64,000 nt of DNA from Acidobacteriota bacterium (GCA_021851335.1 JAJZEA010000001.1:120051-184050), one strand, 5' to 3'. Counted from the stretch's first letter, positions 17,713-28,592 are shown. Notes: generated from the letters alone by a model not told the origin. Numbers and translations are program-made.

Positions 17713-18990
17713 ATGTTTTACACTCAAGCTCGAATGACTTCTCGCACCACAGCTCGCGTCAGTCTCAGCGCATTGCTCGGTACCCCCGTCACCGATGCCA
17801 GCGGGAAAGCGTATGGACACCTCAAAGACGTCGCAGTTTTCACCGGCGCCGAAGCCGGCCGTGTAGCCGGGCTGATCCTGAAGACGCGGGATGGCAAGCG
17901 CATCGTCCACGCGGCCCAGGTGATTGAAACACCGGCTGGCAATCTGGAACTGCGCTCGCCCAACGTCCTGCTGCCGCTGGCGGGAGATGAAAACTACCTT
18001 TTCCTGTGGCAGGACCTGATCGACCGTCAGATCATCGACATTCACGGACGCAAAGTGGTCCGTGTCAACGATGTTGTGCTGGAGTGGCTGGGGCAGGGCA
18101 GCGCCCACCTGCTACGCGTCGCCGAGGTCGAGATCGGACTTCGCGGAGCCGTGCAGCGCGTCTTCAAAGGGGTCTTGCCGCGCCGTGCCCTTGATGCGCT
18201 GGCGCAGGGCGTCAGTACGCGCGTCATTCCCTGGCACTTTGTCGATGTCATCGAGGTAGACCCGGCGCGGCGCGTCAAACTGCGCATCGAGCATGAGCGC
18301 CTGGCTGATCTGCACCCCTCTGACCTGGCTGAAATTCTGGCGGACCTGGCTCCAGCCGAACGCGACGCCATCTTCAAAACGCTCGATGAGGAAGTGGCCG
18401 CAGAAGCGCTGGAAGAGGTCGATCCCAAGCTCCAGAAGTCGCTGCTTGAGTCGCTCGACGAGGAGCGAATCGCCGATATCGTCGAAGAGATGGACCCGGC
18501 TGCCGCCGCCGATCTGCTGAATGAGCTTTCCGATGAACGCTCCGAGGCCATCCTGGAAGAGATGGAACCGGAAGAGCGGCAGGAGGTCGAAGAACTGCTG
18601 GAGTTTGACGAGCACTCCGCCGCCGGACGCATGACCACCGCGTTTGTCTCCGTCGATGCGGATGCCACGACTGCTGATGCAGTCACGGCGCTTGGTGAGT
18701 TTGATGGTGATCTCGAAACCGTCTCCGAGATTTACCTGCTCACCTCCGACGGCGTGCCCACTGCCGCCGTCCCGCTGGCGCGCATTCTCATGGCCCAGCC
18801 ACAGACCCGGCTCGCTGTACTCGCAGAGCCGCGCATGATCTCCTGCCCCTTCGATCTACACCAGGATGACATGGCAGAGCTTTTTGACAAATACAGCCTG
18901 CGCTCGCTTGCCGTCGTCAATGCTCAGGGAAAAATGGTCGGCGTCGTCCATGCCGATCAGGTCATCAGCTTTCTCATCGAAAAGCTGTGA
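17713..18990 (+). CDS. Soluble PRC-like/MgtE-N/CBS-domain protein
   Basis: 425 aa with no membrane helices. The first about 180 residues hold two PRC-barrel-like segments (GTPVTDASGKAYGHLKDV; DIHGRKVVRVNDV). Next comes an MgtE N-terminal-type superhelix (about 195-305) with repeated helical motifs LADLAPAERDAIF, LLNELSDERSEAIL and EEMEPEERQEVEELLEFD, then a CBS pair (about 310-425; KYSLRSLAVVNAQGKMVGVV). It resembles the cytosolic gate of the MgtE Mg2+ channel without the channel. Annotation as a transporter would be misleading: a Mg2+-sensing or adaptor role is an inference. An alternative start is ATG 17734. Confidence 0.85.
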   Translation: MFYTQARMTSRTTARVSLSALLGTPVTDASGKAYGHLKDVAVFTGAEAGRVAGLILKTRDGKRIVHAAQVIETPAGNLELRSPNVLLPLAGDENYLFLWQDLIDRQIIDIHGRKVVRVNDVVLEWLGQGSAHLLRVAEVEIGLRGAVQRVFKGVLPRRALDALAQGVSTRVIPWHFVDVIEVDPARRVKLRIEHERLADLHPSDLAEILADLAPAERDAIFKTLDEEVAAEALEEVDPKLQKSLLESLDEERIADIVEEMDPAAAADLLNELSDERSEAILEEMEPEERQEVEELLEFDEHSAAGRMTTAFVSVDADATTADAVTALGEFDGDLETVSEIYLLTSDGVPTAAVPLARILMAQPQTRLAVLAEPRMISCPFDLHQDDMAELFDKYSLRSLAVVNAQGKMVGVVHADQVISFLIEKL

Positions 18991-19227
18991 ATCCGGATTT
19001 GAATCCAGCGTGCCTTCCGTTTGAAATCACTTTGCAGGAAGCGCTCATACTCCGGCGTCACCGATTCGCAGACGAAATCCTCCGTAGAAGATCTTCGGAA
19101 TCATTCATCCGATCCATCTCCCATCTCCGCTTGTATCCCGACAAGCCGGAAGATGGAACAAGCAACAAATGGCGCAGTCAAACATGGCACTGAGCGTGAA
19201 TTCACACCAGATTTGCCGCAGATTCGC

Positions 19228-20700
19228 TCAAAAGCCGCGGATCGCAGCAAAGCTCTGCGCCGCCGCGTGCGCCGCATCCAGCACATGTCCCGGCAGAATG
19301 CCCAGCGCCAGAGTAGCCAGCGCGGCTATCCCCACCGCGAGCACCACTCCCGCTCCCACTGAAGACAGACCCTGTGCCTTCGCGCTGGCCGCGGAAGGCA
19401 GCGCCATGCTCAGGGCCAGCCGCAGATAATATGCCGCGGCAATACCGGAGTTCAGCAGGCCAATCAGCACCAGCCATCCCGCACCGCCCTGCATTGCCGT
19501 TGTAAACGAGTAAAACTTGGCAAAGAAGCCGCCCGTGAAGGGAATGCCGATCAGTGAGATCAGAAACAGCAGCATCAGTCCGCCAGACAGTGGTGAGGAA
19601 TACAGCACGCCGCGATAGTCCGTCACCGACGAGCGCCGTTCGTCGTAGCCGCCCACAACGCTGAGCAGCGCAAAGATGCCCACATTCATTGCCGCGTACG
19701 CGGCTGTATAGAAACCCACGGCAGCAATCGGCTCCGTACCCGAGCCGGTAAAGGCTGTCAGCAGATACCCGGCATGGGCAATCGAGGAGTATGCCAGCAT
19801 TCGCTTCACGTTCTGCTGGCGCAGCGCAGCCAGATTGCCTACCGTCATCGAGACAGCGGCCACAACCCACATCAGCGGCATCCAAAGCGGATGGAGCAGT
19901 GGGAAGACCCCGTAGAGCAGCCGGATGAGCAGCGCAAAGGCAGCCACTTTCGGCGCTGTGCTCATCAGCGCAACCACTGGCGTCGGCGCGCCTTCATAGA
20001 CATCCGGCGTCCATACATGGAACGGCGCCGCAGAGACCTTGAACAACACACCCACCATCATCAGCCCAAAGGCCAGCAGTACGAAGAGGTGCGAGCGAGC
20101 AGCCGGCAAAAGCGTAGCAATCTCGCGCACTTCGGTCGTGCCAGTCGCGCCAAAGACCATCGCAATGCCGTACAGCAGAAACGCTGTGGCAAAAGACCCA
20201 AGCAGGAAGTACTTCATCGCTGCTTCCGGCCCCTTGCCCGTCTGCTTGCGATAACCGGCCAGCACATAGGTGGAGATCGATGAGATCTCAAGAGCAATGA
20301 AGACGACCAGCAGTTCGACCGCGGAGGTCAGCAGACACATGCCCACCGCGCCAAAGACCATCAGCGCAAAATACTCGCCCACATGATGCTGTTCAGGGCT
20401 GCGGTCCGGCGGAAGCGTATCGATTGAAAGCAGAATGGCGACCAGTACGATCCCACAGATCAGCACATGGAAAAACGTGGAAAAGGCATCCGTCTGCACC
20501 GTGCCATAGAAGGCAGTTCCGGCAGGCAGCGTCCCCTGCCACAAGCTGGCAGCGAGCGCCGCCAGCACGCCCAGCGCTGCGACCCATCCCAGCAGTCGTC
20601 GGCTGGATTTTGGCGACATGGATGCATCCGTCAGCATCACCAGAACGCCTACCAGCGTGAGCACAACCTCAGGGAGAATACGAAAGATATCTGGAGTCAT
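19228..20700 (-). CDS. nuoN: NADH-quinone oxidoreductase subunit N
   Basis: 490 aa antiporter-like membrane subunit of complex I, about 14 helices. Family regions seen: LEISSISTYVLAGY, PEAAMKYFLLGSFATAFLLYG (the conserved Glu/Lys helices) and PFHVWTPDVYEGAPTPV. It is the last gene of the nuo operon; its ATG overlaps the nuoM stop by four bases. The 237 bases between it and the convergent MgtE-like gene hold only a GAAGATCTTC palindrome (19087-19096). Confidence 0.95.
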   Translation of the reverse strand: MTPDIFRILPEVVLTLVGVLVMLTDASMSPKSSRRLLGWVAALGVLAALAASLWQGTLPAGTAFYGTVQTDAFSTFFHVLICGIVLVAILLSIDTLPPDRSPEQHHVGEYFALMVFGAVGMCLLTSAVELLVVFIALEISSISTYVLAGYRKQTGKGPEAAMKYFLLGSFATAFLLYGIAMVFGATGTTEVREIATLLPAARSHLFVLLAFGLMMVGVLFKVSAAPFHVWTPDVYEGAPTPVVALMSTAPKVAAFALLIRLLYGVFPLLHPLWMPLMWVVAAVSMTVGNLAALRQQNVKRMLAYSSIAHAGYLLTAFTGSGTEPIAAVGFYTAAYAAMNVGIFALLSVVGGYDERRSSVTDYRGVLYSSPLSGGLMLLFLISLIGIPFTGGFFAKFYSFTTAMQGGAGWLVLIGLLNSGIAAAYYLRLALSMALPSAASAKAQGLSSVGAGVVLAVGIAALATLALGILPGHVLDAAHAAAQSFAAIRGF

Positions 20701-22238
20701 CGAGGTTCTCCCGTTGAGGCTGAAGCTACCGTTCCGGATGCTGTCGAGACAGGCGATTGATCGACCGTTAGGATCTTTTGCGTGACACTTTGCAGCGCTG
20801 GCTCCATGGTGCTGATCCAGATCGTCGGCATCACGCCCATCGCCAGCATGATTCCAGCCAATGCGGCCACCGTGCAGGTTTCCTGCCAGCTCAGATCGCG
20901 AATCCGGGGGCTGTTCGTCTCGGCCTCACCCAGAAAAATCTTTTGGATCAGCCGAAGCATATACGCAGCGCTCAGGATCACGCCCAGCGCCGCAGCCGTA
21001 GCCCAGCCTTTGCTGACTCCGGTGAATGTGCCGGAAAGCACCAGAAATTCGCCAACGAAGCCATTCAGCAGCGGCAGGCCAATCATCGCCAGACTTGCAA
21101 TCACAAACAGCGCGGCCAGACGAGGCGCCCTGTGCGCCGCCCCGCCAAAGTCGGCAATCTGGCAGCTTCTGGCGCCATCAAACAGAACGCCTAACATCAG
21201 GAAAAGTGCCGCGCCGATCAGTCCCTCGTTGACCGTTTGCAGCAGCGCTCCGTTCATGCCGCTCAGCGTGAAGCCATAGATACCCAATGTGCAGAAACTC
21301 AGGCTGCTCAGTGTTGCATACGCAAGCAGCTTCCAGAAGTCTCTCTGCACCAGCGCCAGCATCGCGCCATAGAGAATCCCGATCACAGCCAATCCAATCA
21401 TCCACGGAGCAGCCTCACGCGCCAGGGCAGGGAAGAGTTCCACATGAAAGCGAATCAGCGAGTACAGCCCGAGTTTGCCTGCTGCGATCATGGCAATCGC
21501 TACAGGTGCTTCGGAAAAAGTATCCGCCAGCCATCCATGCAGGCCCAGCACCGGAACCTTCACCGCAAAGGCCAGCAGAAACGCAACCGAAACCCAGCCA
21601 AGCTGCCAGCTCGGCAAGCTGCCGCTTGCAATCGCAGCCTGCAAAGCCGTGTAGTCGAAGCTGCCCGTATGCGCGTAGAGCCAAAGCAGCGCCACCAGCA
21701 GCGGTGCCGACGGAATGAAGGTATACAGGAAGAATCGCAGCGCCGCTTTCATCGCAGAGGATTCATTCAGATTGCGCCCAAACATCGCCGTCAGAATCGC
21801 AATCGGAATCAGCGAAAGCTCCCAGAAACCGTAGTAAAGCATCAGGTCCAGCGAGACAAACACACCCACCATCGCCGTCTGTTGCAGCAGGAACAGCGAA
21901 TAAAAGGCCTTCGTGTTTTTCTGAATCGACTTCCAGCTTGCCAGCACGCCCACCGGAGCCAGAAGCCCCACCAGCACCACCAGCCAAAGCGAAAGCCCAT
22001 CCACGCCCAGGTGATAGCTGATCCGGGGATGACTCAGCCAAAGCACGTTCTCTTCAAACTGGAATCCGCCGCGCCCGCTGACAAAGTGCGCAGGCAGGTG
22101 CAGTGTGCAGACAAAGGTAAACAGGGAATCCAGCAGAGCGATCCAGGCTGGAATCCTGCCTCGCTCCGGCAGCAGCAGAACCAGCGCGGCTCCAGCCAGC
22201 GGCACCAGCAGAATCAGACTGAGAATCATATTGTCCAT
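20697..22238 (-). CDS. nuoM: NADH-quinone oxidoreductase subunit M
   Basis: About 513 aa antiporter-like proton-pumping subunit of complex I. Typical regions: YHLGVDGLSLWLV, the WELSLIPIAIL region with the conserved Glu, and VPVLGLHGWLADTFSEAPV. The start at 22238 (MDNMILSLILLVPL) is chosen because the longer frame would run into nuoL; it leaves a 4-base gap. ATG 22229 is also possible. It sits in the usual nuoL-M-N order. Confidence 0.94.
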   Translation of the reverse strand: MDNMILSLILLVPLAGAALVLLLPERGRIPAWIALLDSLFTFVCTLHLPAHFVSGRGGFQFEENVLWLSHPRISYHLGVDGLSLWLVVLVGLLAPVGVLASWKSIQKNTKAFYSLFLLQQTAMVGVFVSLDLMLYYGFWELSLIPIAILTAMFGRNLNESSAMKAALRFFLYTFIPSAPLLVALLWLYAHTGSFDYTALQAAIASGSLPSWQLGWVSVAFLLAFAVKVPVLGLHGWLADTFSEAPVAIAMIAAGKLGLYSLIRFHVELFPALAREAAPWMIGLAVIGILYGAMLALVQRDFWKLLAYATLSSLSFCTLGIYGFTLSGMNGALLQTVNEGLIGAALFLMLGVLFDGARSCQIADFGGAAHRAPRLAALFVIASLAMIGLPLLNGFVGEFLVLSGTFTGVSKGWATAAALGVILSAAYMLRLIQKIFLGEAETNSPRIRDLSWQETCTVAALAGIMLAMGVMPTIWISTMEPALQSVTQKILTVDQSPVSTASGTVASASTGEPR

Positions 22239-22242
22239 ATCT

Positions 22243-24174
22243 TTACCGCACCGCCCAGGAAATAGTCTGTGCAAACCCGCCAACGCCCAGCAGCGTTCCG
22301 GCCAGAACAAAGATCAGCAGAACCGCCGCTGCCGCCGCCAGCCATGCAGCATACGAGCGTAGATTGCCCGATTGCCACCGCCGCAGCCACTCGCCACAAA
22401 GACCCGCAATGCCCGCCATCAGCCACGCCGAGCCGCGCACCAGCACCAGTTCGCCGATCCAGCCCAGCACATAGCGAGCAATCCACTCGATCGGTCGCAC
22501 CACACAGGCGACGTACAGCTCATCGACCCAGTATTTGTTCTCCAGCACTCGTCTTGGGCTGGCCAGGCTTTCCGTCATGCTCTGGCTTCCCGAGCGCCCA
22601 TAGATGCTGTGTGCCACAAACCATCCAGCCGCCGCCACCAGCACCGCCAGCACGGAAAGCATCAGCTCCACATGCGCATCGCCCGCGTTGGCAGGCGTGC
22701 CCGTCACTGGCGCCAGAAACGCTCCAAATCGGTCCATTCCGACCCAGCCGCCACTCACCGATAGCGCCGCCAGAATCATCAACGGAGTGAGCATGATCCA
22801 CGGGCTTTCGTGCGCATGTCGGCTCTCGGTCCGCGATTTCCCCATAAAGGTCAGATACCACAGACGGAACATGTAGAAGCTGGTCATCAGAGCCGTAATC
22901 AGACCCACTGTCCAAAGCGCTTTCCCCACCGCGCCTTGATGGAAGGCCGCTGCGAGAATGGCATCCTTCGAGAAGAATCCAGCGAAGGGAAAGAATCCGG
23001 AGATCGCCAGCACAGCCGCAGTCATCGTCCAGAAGGTCACTGGCATCTCTTTACGCAGTCCGCCCATCCGTCGCATATCCTGCTCGCCGCTCAGTCCGTG
23101 GATCACCGAACCAGCAGCCAGGAAGAGCAGCGCCTTGAAGAACGCATGCGTCATCAGGTGAAAGACCGCCGCTGAGTAGGCTCCCACGCCGCAGGCCAGA
23201 AACATGTATCCAAGCTGAGAGATCGTCGAATATGCCAGCACGCGCTTGATGTCGGTCTGGACCATCGCGACCGTCGCCGCAAAAAACGCTGTCGCCGCGC
23301 CAATCACAGCCACCACCATCAGCGCCGTCGGAGAAAGGTCAAAGAGAGCGTGCGCGCGCGCAATCATATACACGCCCGCCGTCACCATCGTCGCGGCATG
23401 AATCAACGCCGAAACCGGCGTCGGACCCTCCATCGCGTCGGGCAGCCAGATATACAGCGGAATCTGCGCGCTCTTGCCGGTAGCGCCCAGCAAAAGGCAA
23501 AGGCAGATCAGCGTGATCGTTCCACCTGACAATCCCGCAGGAGCGGCGAGATGGGCCGCAATCTCCGAGAAATTCAACGTCCCAAAGTTTCCCAGCAGCA
23601 GAAAAATCGCAATCAGGAAACCGAAATCGCCCACTCGATTGACGACAAATGCCTTCTTGCCTGCGTCGCCTGCGGATTTGCGGTCGATATAAAACCCGAT
23701 CAGCAGATACGAGGCCAGACCCACGCCTTCCCAGCCCACGAACATCAGCAGGAAGTTGGCCGCAAGCACCAGAGTCGTCATGAAGAACAGGAAGAGATTC
23801 AGGTAGGCAAAGTAGCGCCAATAGCCCGTTTCGTGCTCCATGTAGCCGACAGAGTAGAGGTGAATCAGGAAGCCAACCCCGGTAATTACCAGCAGCATCA
23901 CCAGCGTCAACTGATCCAGCGCCAGTCCAAAGCCAATATGCATCGCGCCGGAGACAATCCACGCTGGCGCGTCATGCTCCACCACCGGCAGCGCCAGTCC
24001 GGCATGAACCATCCACGCAGCCCTCGCCACCAGCGCAAAGGAGGCCAGCGGAAAGACGAGCGCAATCGCGGATACCAGTGCCTTCGGCAGCCTGCTGCCC
24101 AACAGCCCATTGAGCAGAAAACCGAGAAACGGTAGTAGCGGAATCAGAGGTAGAAACAACATGGGATCGTTCAT
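22243..24174 (-). CDS. nuoL: NADH-quinone oxidoreductase subunit L
   Basis: 643 aa, the largest antiporter-like complex I subunit, with the long C-terminal lateral helix expected from its length. Typical regions: [34 protein letters not shown], split here as the quinone-oxidoreductase N-terminal and core domains, and [26 protein letters not shown]. It overlaps nuoK by four bases (ATGA). Confidence 0.95.
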   Translation of the reverse strand: MNDPMLFLPLIPLLPFLGFLLNGLLGSRLPKALVSAIALVFPLASFALVARAAWMVHAGLALPVVEHDAPAWIVSGAMHIGFGLALDQLTLVMLLVITGVGFLIHLYSVGYMEHETGYWRYFAYLNLFLFFMTTLVLAANFLLMFVGWEGVGLASYLLIGFYIDRKSAGDAGKKAFVVNRVGDFGFLIAIFLLLGNFGTLNFSEIAAHLAAPAGLSGGTITLICLCLLLGATGKSAQIPLYIWLPDAMEGPTPVSALIHAATMVTAGVYMIARAHALFDLSPTALMVVAVIGAATAFFAATVAMVQTDIKRVLAYSTISQLGYMFLACGVGAYSAAVFHLMTHAFFKALLFLAAGSVIHGLSGEQDMRRMGGLRKEMPVTFWTMTAAVLAISGFFPFAGFFSKDAILAAAFHQGAVGKALWTVGLITALMTSFYMFRLWYLTFMGKSRTESRHAHESPWIMLTPLMILAALSVSGGWVGMDRFGAFLAPVTGTPANAGDAHVELMLSVLAVLVAAAGWFVAHSIYGRSGSQSMTESLASPRRVLENKYWVDELYVACVVRPIEWIARYVLGWIGELVLVRGSAWLMAGIAGLCGEWLRRWQSGNLRSYAAWLAAAAAVLLIFVLAGTLLGVGGFAQTISWAVR

Positions 24175-24482
24175 AGTTTCATCAGGTCAATCTGGTCTAC
24201 GGTGAGCGTGCCACGTGCGCGGAAGATGGAGATAATGATGGCCAGGCCCACGGCAGCTTCCGCAGCAGCCACCATCATCACAAAAAAGACAAAAATCTGC
24301 CCCTTCACCGCATGCCACTCATGCGCAAAGGTCACAAAGCTCAGGTTCACGGCGTTCAACATCAGCTCAATCGACATGAAGATCGAAATCAGACTGCGCT
24401 TGATCAGAAACCCCACCACGCCCAGCGTGAACAACGCTGCGCTCAGGATCAGATACCACTCTGCGGGAACGGTTGTATTCAT
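24171..24482 (-). CDS. nuoK: NADH-quinone oxidoreductase subunit K
   Basis: 103 aa with three membrane helices, the normal size. The conserved membrane Glu residues lie in [14 protein letters not shown] and [11 protein letters not shown]. Four-base overlaps with nuoJ upstream and nuoL downstream show tight translational coupling. Confidence 0.96.
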   Translation of the reverse strand: MNTTVPAEWYLILSAALFTLGVVGFLIKRSLISIFMSIELMLNAVNLSFVTFAHEWHAVKGQIFVFFVMMVAAAEAAVGLAIIISIFRARGTLTVDQIDLMKL

Positions 24483-24982
24483 GCCTCTCCGTTATCCTTT
24501 CTGGCCAGAGCCACCGCCCCAAGAATTGCAATCAGGATCAGCACCGAGGTCAGTTCAAAAGGCAGCAGCAGATCGCGAAACAGTACCTTGCTCAGCTCCT
24601 GAGTCGTTGTGACTCCATCGCTGAGCGAGATCGTGCCATAGTGCCGGCCCGCACGCAGTATCGTAGCGGCAAATATCGCCAGCAGCACCGCCGCCGCAGG
24701 AAAGCCCAGCGTCTTTGCCGTGCGGCTGCCCCAGGTTTTTTCCTCGCGACCCTCATTCAGCAGCATCACGACAAAGGTAAACAAAACCATAATCGCGCCT
24801 GCGTAGACGATAATCTGCGCCATCGCCAGGAACTCCGCGCCCAGCAGCAGATACAACACCGCCAGTGAGGACATCACCACAATCAGCGAGAGCGCGCTGT
24901 TGATTGGGTGCTTCTGCAACAGCAGATTGACAGCTCCCGCCAAGGCAAAGATCGCGAAGATCAGAAACAGTACCAGATGCAT
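24479..24982 (-). CDS. nuoJ: NADH-quinone oxidoreductase subunit J
   Basis: 167 aa with five membrane helices. The family core [24 protein letters not shown] (pi-bulge helix 3 region) is present, here given in part: [20 protein letters not shown]. The start is ATG 24982 (MHLVLFLIF); the frame stays open to 25042 but those residues are hydrophilic and atypical. The gene normally expected between nuoH and nuoJ, nuoI, is missing: only 120 bases separate them. Confidence 0.95.
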   Translation of the reverse strand: MHLVLFLIFAIFALAGAVNLLLQKHPINSALSLIVVMSSLAVLYLLLGAEFLAMAQIIVYAGAIMVLFTFVVMLLNEGREEKTWGSRTAKTLGFPAAAVLLAIFAATILRAGRHYGTISLSDGVTTTQELSKVLFRDLLLPFELTSVLILIAILGAVALARKDNGEA

Positions 24983-25102
24983 CGGAAATCCAGTTTCTTC
25001 GTGCCCGGATTGATTGGAAAAGCCTGTGTGCACGACGCACAAGCTTCGGATTTTTCTAGTCGAGAAGCTCCGCGAATCTCGCAGATTCTTCCCGATTGTA
25101 AC

Positions 25103-26176
25103 TTAGAGCAACGAAAGCGCCAGGCTCGTCCCCACAATGTTCAGCATCGCCACAGGAAGCAGAAACTTCCACCCAAAACCCATCAGTTGGTCATAACGGA
25201 AACGCGGCAAGGTACCGCGCACCCAGATATACAGAAAGAGAAAACAGAAGACTTTGGCCACAAACCAGAACAGCGGCGCCAGCGCCTGCACCACAAGATT
25301 CTGCGGTGGTGGAATCAGGTCCCCGAACGGACTCGTCCAGCCGCCCAGAAACAGCAGCGTCGCCACGCAACCCACCGTAATCATGTTTCCATACTCGGCC
25401 ATGAAGAACATGGCAAACTTCATTGAGCTGTACTCGGTGTGATATCCGCCCGTCAGCTCCGTCTCCGCTTCCGGCAGATCAAACGGCGCGCGATTTGTCT
25501 CCGCATAAGCCGCCATTAGATAGACAAAAAACGCGATGATCTGACCGCCGCCCAGAATGTTCCAGGAAGCAATGCCATGCACGGCCTGCACCTTCACAAT
25601 ATCGGTCAGCGAAAGCGACCCGGCTCGCAGCACCACTCCCACCAGCGAAAGCCCCAGCGCCAGCTCATAGCTGATCATCTGCGCCGAGGCGCGCAGCGAC
25701 CCCAGCAGCGAATACTTGTTGTTTGACGACCAGCCCGAGAGTGCAATCCCGTATACACCGATCGATGTCACGCTCAGCAGAATCAGCAGGCCGATATTCA
25801 GGTCAGAGATTTCAAACAGGCGCATCCCATGCCAGGTCATCGGCGCGCCAAATGGAATCACCGCAATCGAAAGCAGCGAGCAACTCAATGCAATCAACGG
25901 CGCCAGCAGATACAGCGGGCGATAGACCCCCGACGGAATAATGTCTTCCTTCAGAAACAGCTTGAGTCCATCCACCAGGGGCTGCAACAGGCCAAACGGT
26001 CCCACGCGGCTCGGTCCCCAGCGGTTCTGAATGCGCCCCACAAGCTTGCGCTCCAGCAAAACCGTATAGGCGACAGCCGTCAGAAAGATCACCAGCACCA
26101 CGATGACCTTCACCAGACTCAACACCACAAACATCCAGAGTTGCACGCTTGCTATCCTTTCACTCCACGAGTCCAA
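25103..26176 (-). CDS. nuoH: NADH-quinone oxidoreductase subunit H
   Basis: 357 aa, eight-helix membrane subunit lining the quinone cavity. Family signatures: LLERKLVGRIQNRWGPSRVG, LKLFLKEDIIP, and the charged loop NRAPFDLPEAETELTGGYH with the conserved acidic residues. It follows nuoG by 19 bases. Confidence 0.96.
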   Translation of the reverse strand: MDSWSERIASVQLWMFVVLSLVKVIVVLVIFLTAVAYTVLLERKLVGRIQNRWGPSRVGPFGLLQPLVDGLKLFLKEDIIPSGVYRPLYLLAPLIALSCSLLSIAVIPFGAPMTWHGMRLFEISDLNIGLLILLSVTSIGVYGIALSGWSSNNKYSLLGSLRASAQMISYELALGLSLVGVVLRAGSLSLTDIVKVQAVHGIASWNILGGGQIIAFFVYLMAAYAETNRAPFDLPEAETELTGGYHTEYSSMKFAMFFMAEYGNMITVGCVATLLFLGGWTSPFGDLIPPPQNLVVQALAPLFWFVAKVFCFLFLYIWVRGTLPRFRYDQLMGFGWKFLLPVAMLNIVGTSLALSLL

Positions 26177-26195
26177 CGTCCCCGCGTATTGATCC

Positions 26196-28544
26196 TTAGT
26201 CGGCCGCCACAGCCAGTTTTTCCTGATGCCTGCGAATCTCCTGGAGCGCGCTGGTTCGCTCGCTCAGCAATCCGGAATCAAACAGGCCCGGATGCGTCGC
26301 AACCACGCCATCCTTGCGTTGCAACAACGACTCGACGGAGACAAATCCCGCGCCCGGCTCCGTTGTCGATTCATTGCCGGCAAACAGATTCAGCCGGTCC
26401 AGCTTGTACTCCGGCACCAGCCGCTCCACTTCATCCAGAATCGCAAGCGGATCAAACGGGCTGAGCTTCGGCTCCAGCCCATTGGCCGCCAGCCATACCG
26501 CGTGACGATCCGCCTCTCCAGCCTGCGCCCCGCGCGTCTGGCCCATATCCGCGCGCGCTCCCTGTGCATCGCCAAACGGCACCAGCATCCGAACATCGAC
26601 GCCCATCGCTCCGGCCAGCCGCACCAGAATCTCAAAGTCCGGCTTCACGCCAGCCTTGTCGGCGGCCTTTCTCACCATCTGCACATCCCCGTAGCTATTG
26701 GTCACCGTCCCGGTTTTTTCATACAGGCTCGCAGTCGGCAACACCACATCGGCCTGCGCCGCTGTTCGCGTCAGGAAACAGTCCTGCACCACGAGGAAGG
26801 TATCTTTCAGCGCGCCCTCCGCAACGCCCAGCGCGGCAAAGGGATCAGCTCCAACCACCAGCAAGCCGTCCAGTCCGCCGCTTCCCGCCGCCTCCATCAT
26901 CGCCGCGTAGTCCTTGCCGCTCGTCGTCGGCATGCCTGCGTACTCCGTATGGATCGGACGATCGCCCGCCAATAGCTGGTATCCCGGCATTAGATCCGGA
27001 TACAGGCCCATATCCGCCGCGCCTCTTGCATTCACGCCATCGCTCAGCAGGGCAAACTTCACCTGCGGTCGGCTCAATCCCCAGCGCATCGGAGCCGCCA
27101 GCGCAGCGCCGCGAAACTCCGCTCCGCAGATCACCACCAGCGACTCCTCGCCCGCCAGCGCATCGCGGAAAGCAGCCGCGCCAGGAAGACCGGCCAGCGC
27201 TGCCTCATCGCCGCTCAAGCCACGAACCAGTTTCTCGTAACCGCCGTCGGACAGCCGCACGCTCTGCGCTGCCTGCCGCTCCAGCCGAATCGCCTGCGTA
27301 TTAGCTACATAAAGCCGCGCATGGTTCAGCCGAACATCGCTCCGCAGGCTCCAGGCCAGCAGCGGATGCTCCTCGGTCGGATTGCCGCCCAGCAGCAGAA
27401 TCGCCGGAGCTGCTGCAATCTCTTTCAGGCTTGCCGCGCGTCCCGTCGAGCCGACTAGCAGGCCGTGGAAGGTGGCGTAATCAGCCGTCCGTTCATGATC
27501 GATATGCTGCGTCTTCAGCACCGTCCGCGCAAACTTCTGCAACAGGTAATTCTCTTCGTTGGTTGTGCGCGTCGACCCAATCACTCCCATCGATCCTGCG
27601 CCTCGCGCGCTCAGAATCTCCTGGAATCGTTTCGCAACATGGCGAATCGCTTTCTCCCACGTCGTCGGCTCCAGCACGCCGGCCGAATTGCGCACCAGAG
27701 GCTGCGTCAGTCGCTCGGCGCTCTCCACAAAATCAAATCCAAAGCGCCCTTTCGCGCAGAGAAAATCCCCGTTAATGCCGCTTTTGTCGCGGTTGTCGGC
27801 GCGCACAATCTCCATGCCGTCGTTGGCTCGACGCACACCCAGCGTCACCTTGCATCCGTCGGCGCAATGCGTGCAAACGGTCGAAACGTGCTTCATCTCC
27901 CACGGACGCGATTTGTACCGATATGTTCCGCTGGTCAGTGCGCCAACCGGGCACACATCGATGCACATGCCACACTGCTCGCAGTCCAGATGGTCGCCGC
28001 CATTCGGAGCAATCACCGCCGTCACCCCGCGGTTCTGAATGCCCAGCGCCCACACATCCATCCCTTCGCCACACATGCGCACGCAGCGATAGCACAGAAT
28101 GCAGCGCGGACGGTCAAAGTACACCGCCGGTGACCACTTCTGCTCCTCGCGATGCTGCTTGGCTTCTACATACAGGCTTTCGCCTGCGCCATACTTGAAC
28201 GTCATGTCCTGCAGCTCGCACTCGCCGCCTGCGTCGCATACCGGGCAGTCCAGCGGATGGTTGCCCAGCAGCAGTTGCAGCGTCGCCTTGCGCGCCTGCG
28301 CAATCTCCGGCGATTCCGTGATGAAGACCTGTCCATCGGCGACCGGCGTAGTGCAGGCTGTTTGCAGCTTCGGCACCTTTTCCTGGCGCACCACACACAT
28401 GCGGCAAGCCGCCTGAAGACTCAATCCGGGATAGTAGCAGAAGGCTGGAATCTCGATCCCCGCTTTACGACAGGCATCAATTAACAGCGTTCCCGCCGGT
28501 GCCGTCAGTGTCTTCCCGTCCACTATAAAAGTTACATCCGCCAT
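26196..28544 (-). CDS. nuoG: NADH-quinone oxidoreductase subunit G
   Basis: 782 aa iron-sulphur subunit of the complex I peripheral arm. The 2Fe-2S ligands lie in FCYYPGLSLQAACRMC and a following Cys. The His/Cys-ligated cluster is in HPLDCPVCDAGGEC. Two ferredoxin-type sites are CILCYRC-VRMC and CEQCGMCIDVCP. An N7-type set CTHCADGC ... LCAKGRFG is also present, which many complex I enzymes lack. The remainder is a molybdopterin-oxidoreductase-like domain without evident cofactor function. It lies 48 bases after nuoF. Confidence 0.95.
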   Translation of the reverse strand: MADVTFIVDGKTLTAPAGTLLIDACRKAGIEIPAFCYYPGLSLQAACRMCVVRQEKVPKLQTACTTPVADGQVFITESPEIAQARKATLQLLLGNHPLDCPVCDAGGECELQDMTFKYGAGESLYVEAKQHREEQKWSPAVYFDRPRCILCYRCVRMCGEGMDVWALGIQNRGVTAVIAPNGGDHLDCEQCGMCIDVCPVGALTSGTYRYKSRPWEMKHVSTVCTHCADGCKVTLGVRRANDGMEIVRADNRDKSGINGDFLCAKGRFGFDFVESAERLTQPLVRNSAGVLEPTTWEKAIRHVAKRFQEILSARGAGSMGVIGSTRTTNEENYLLQKFARTVLKTQHIDHERTADYATFHGLLVGSTGRAASLKEIAAAPAILLLGGNPTEEHPLLAWSLRSDVRLNHARLYVANTQAIRLERQAAQSVRLSDGGYEKLVRGLSGDEAALAGLPGAAAFRDALAGEESLVVICGAEFRGAALAAPMRWGLSRPQVKFALLSDGVNARGAADMGLYPDLMPGYQLLAGDRPIHTEYAGMPTTSGKDYAAMMEAAGSGGLDGLLVVGADPFAALGVAEGALKDTFLVVQDCFLTRTAAQADVVLPTASLYEKTGTVTNSYGDVQMVRKAADKAGVKPDFEILVRLAGAMGVDVRMLVPFGDAQGARADMGQTRGAQAGEADRHAVWLAANGLEPKLSPFDPLAILDEVERLVPEYKLDRLNLFAGNESTTEPGAGFVSVESLLQRKDGVVATHPGLFDSGLLSERTSALQEIRRHQEKLAVAAD

Positions 28545-28592
28545 GCAATCGCTCTTTCCGTCAGGATGGGTTTGGCCCGTTTCGACTTCGCG

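Noticed and set aside
19087..19096. GAAGATCTTC palindrome as an operator
   Set aside because: A 10-bp palindrome between two convergent 3' ends has no gene start to control and can occur by chance.
24983..25102. Remnant of nuoI between nuoH and nuoJ
   Set aside because: No CxxCxxC pattern or ferredoxin-like peptide in any frame of these 120 bases; only a GAATCT/AGATTC hairpin (25074-25088).
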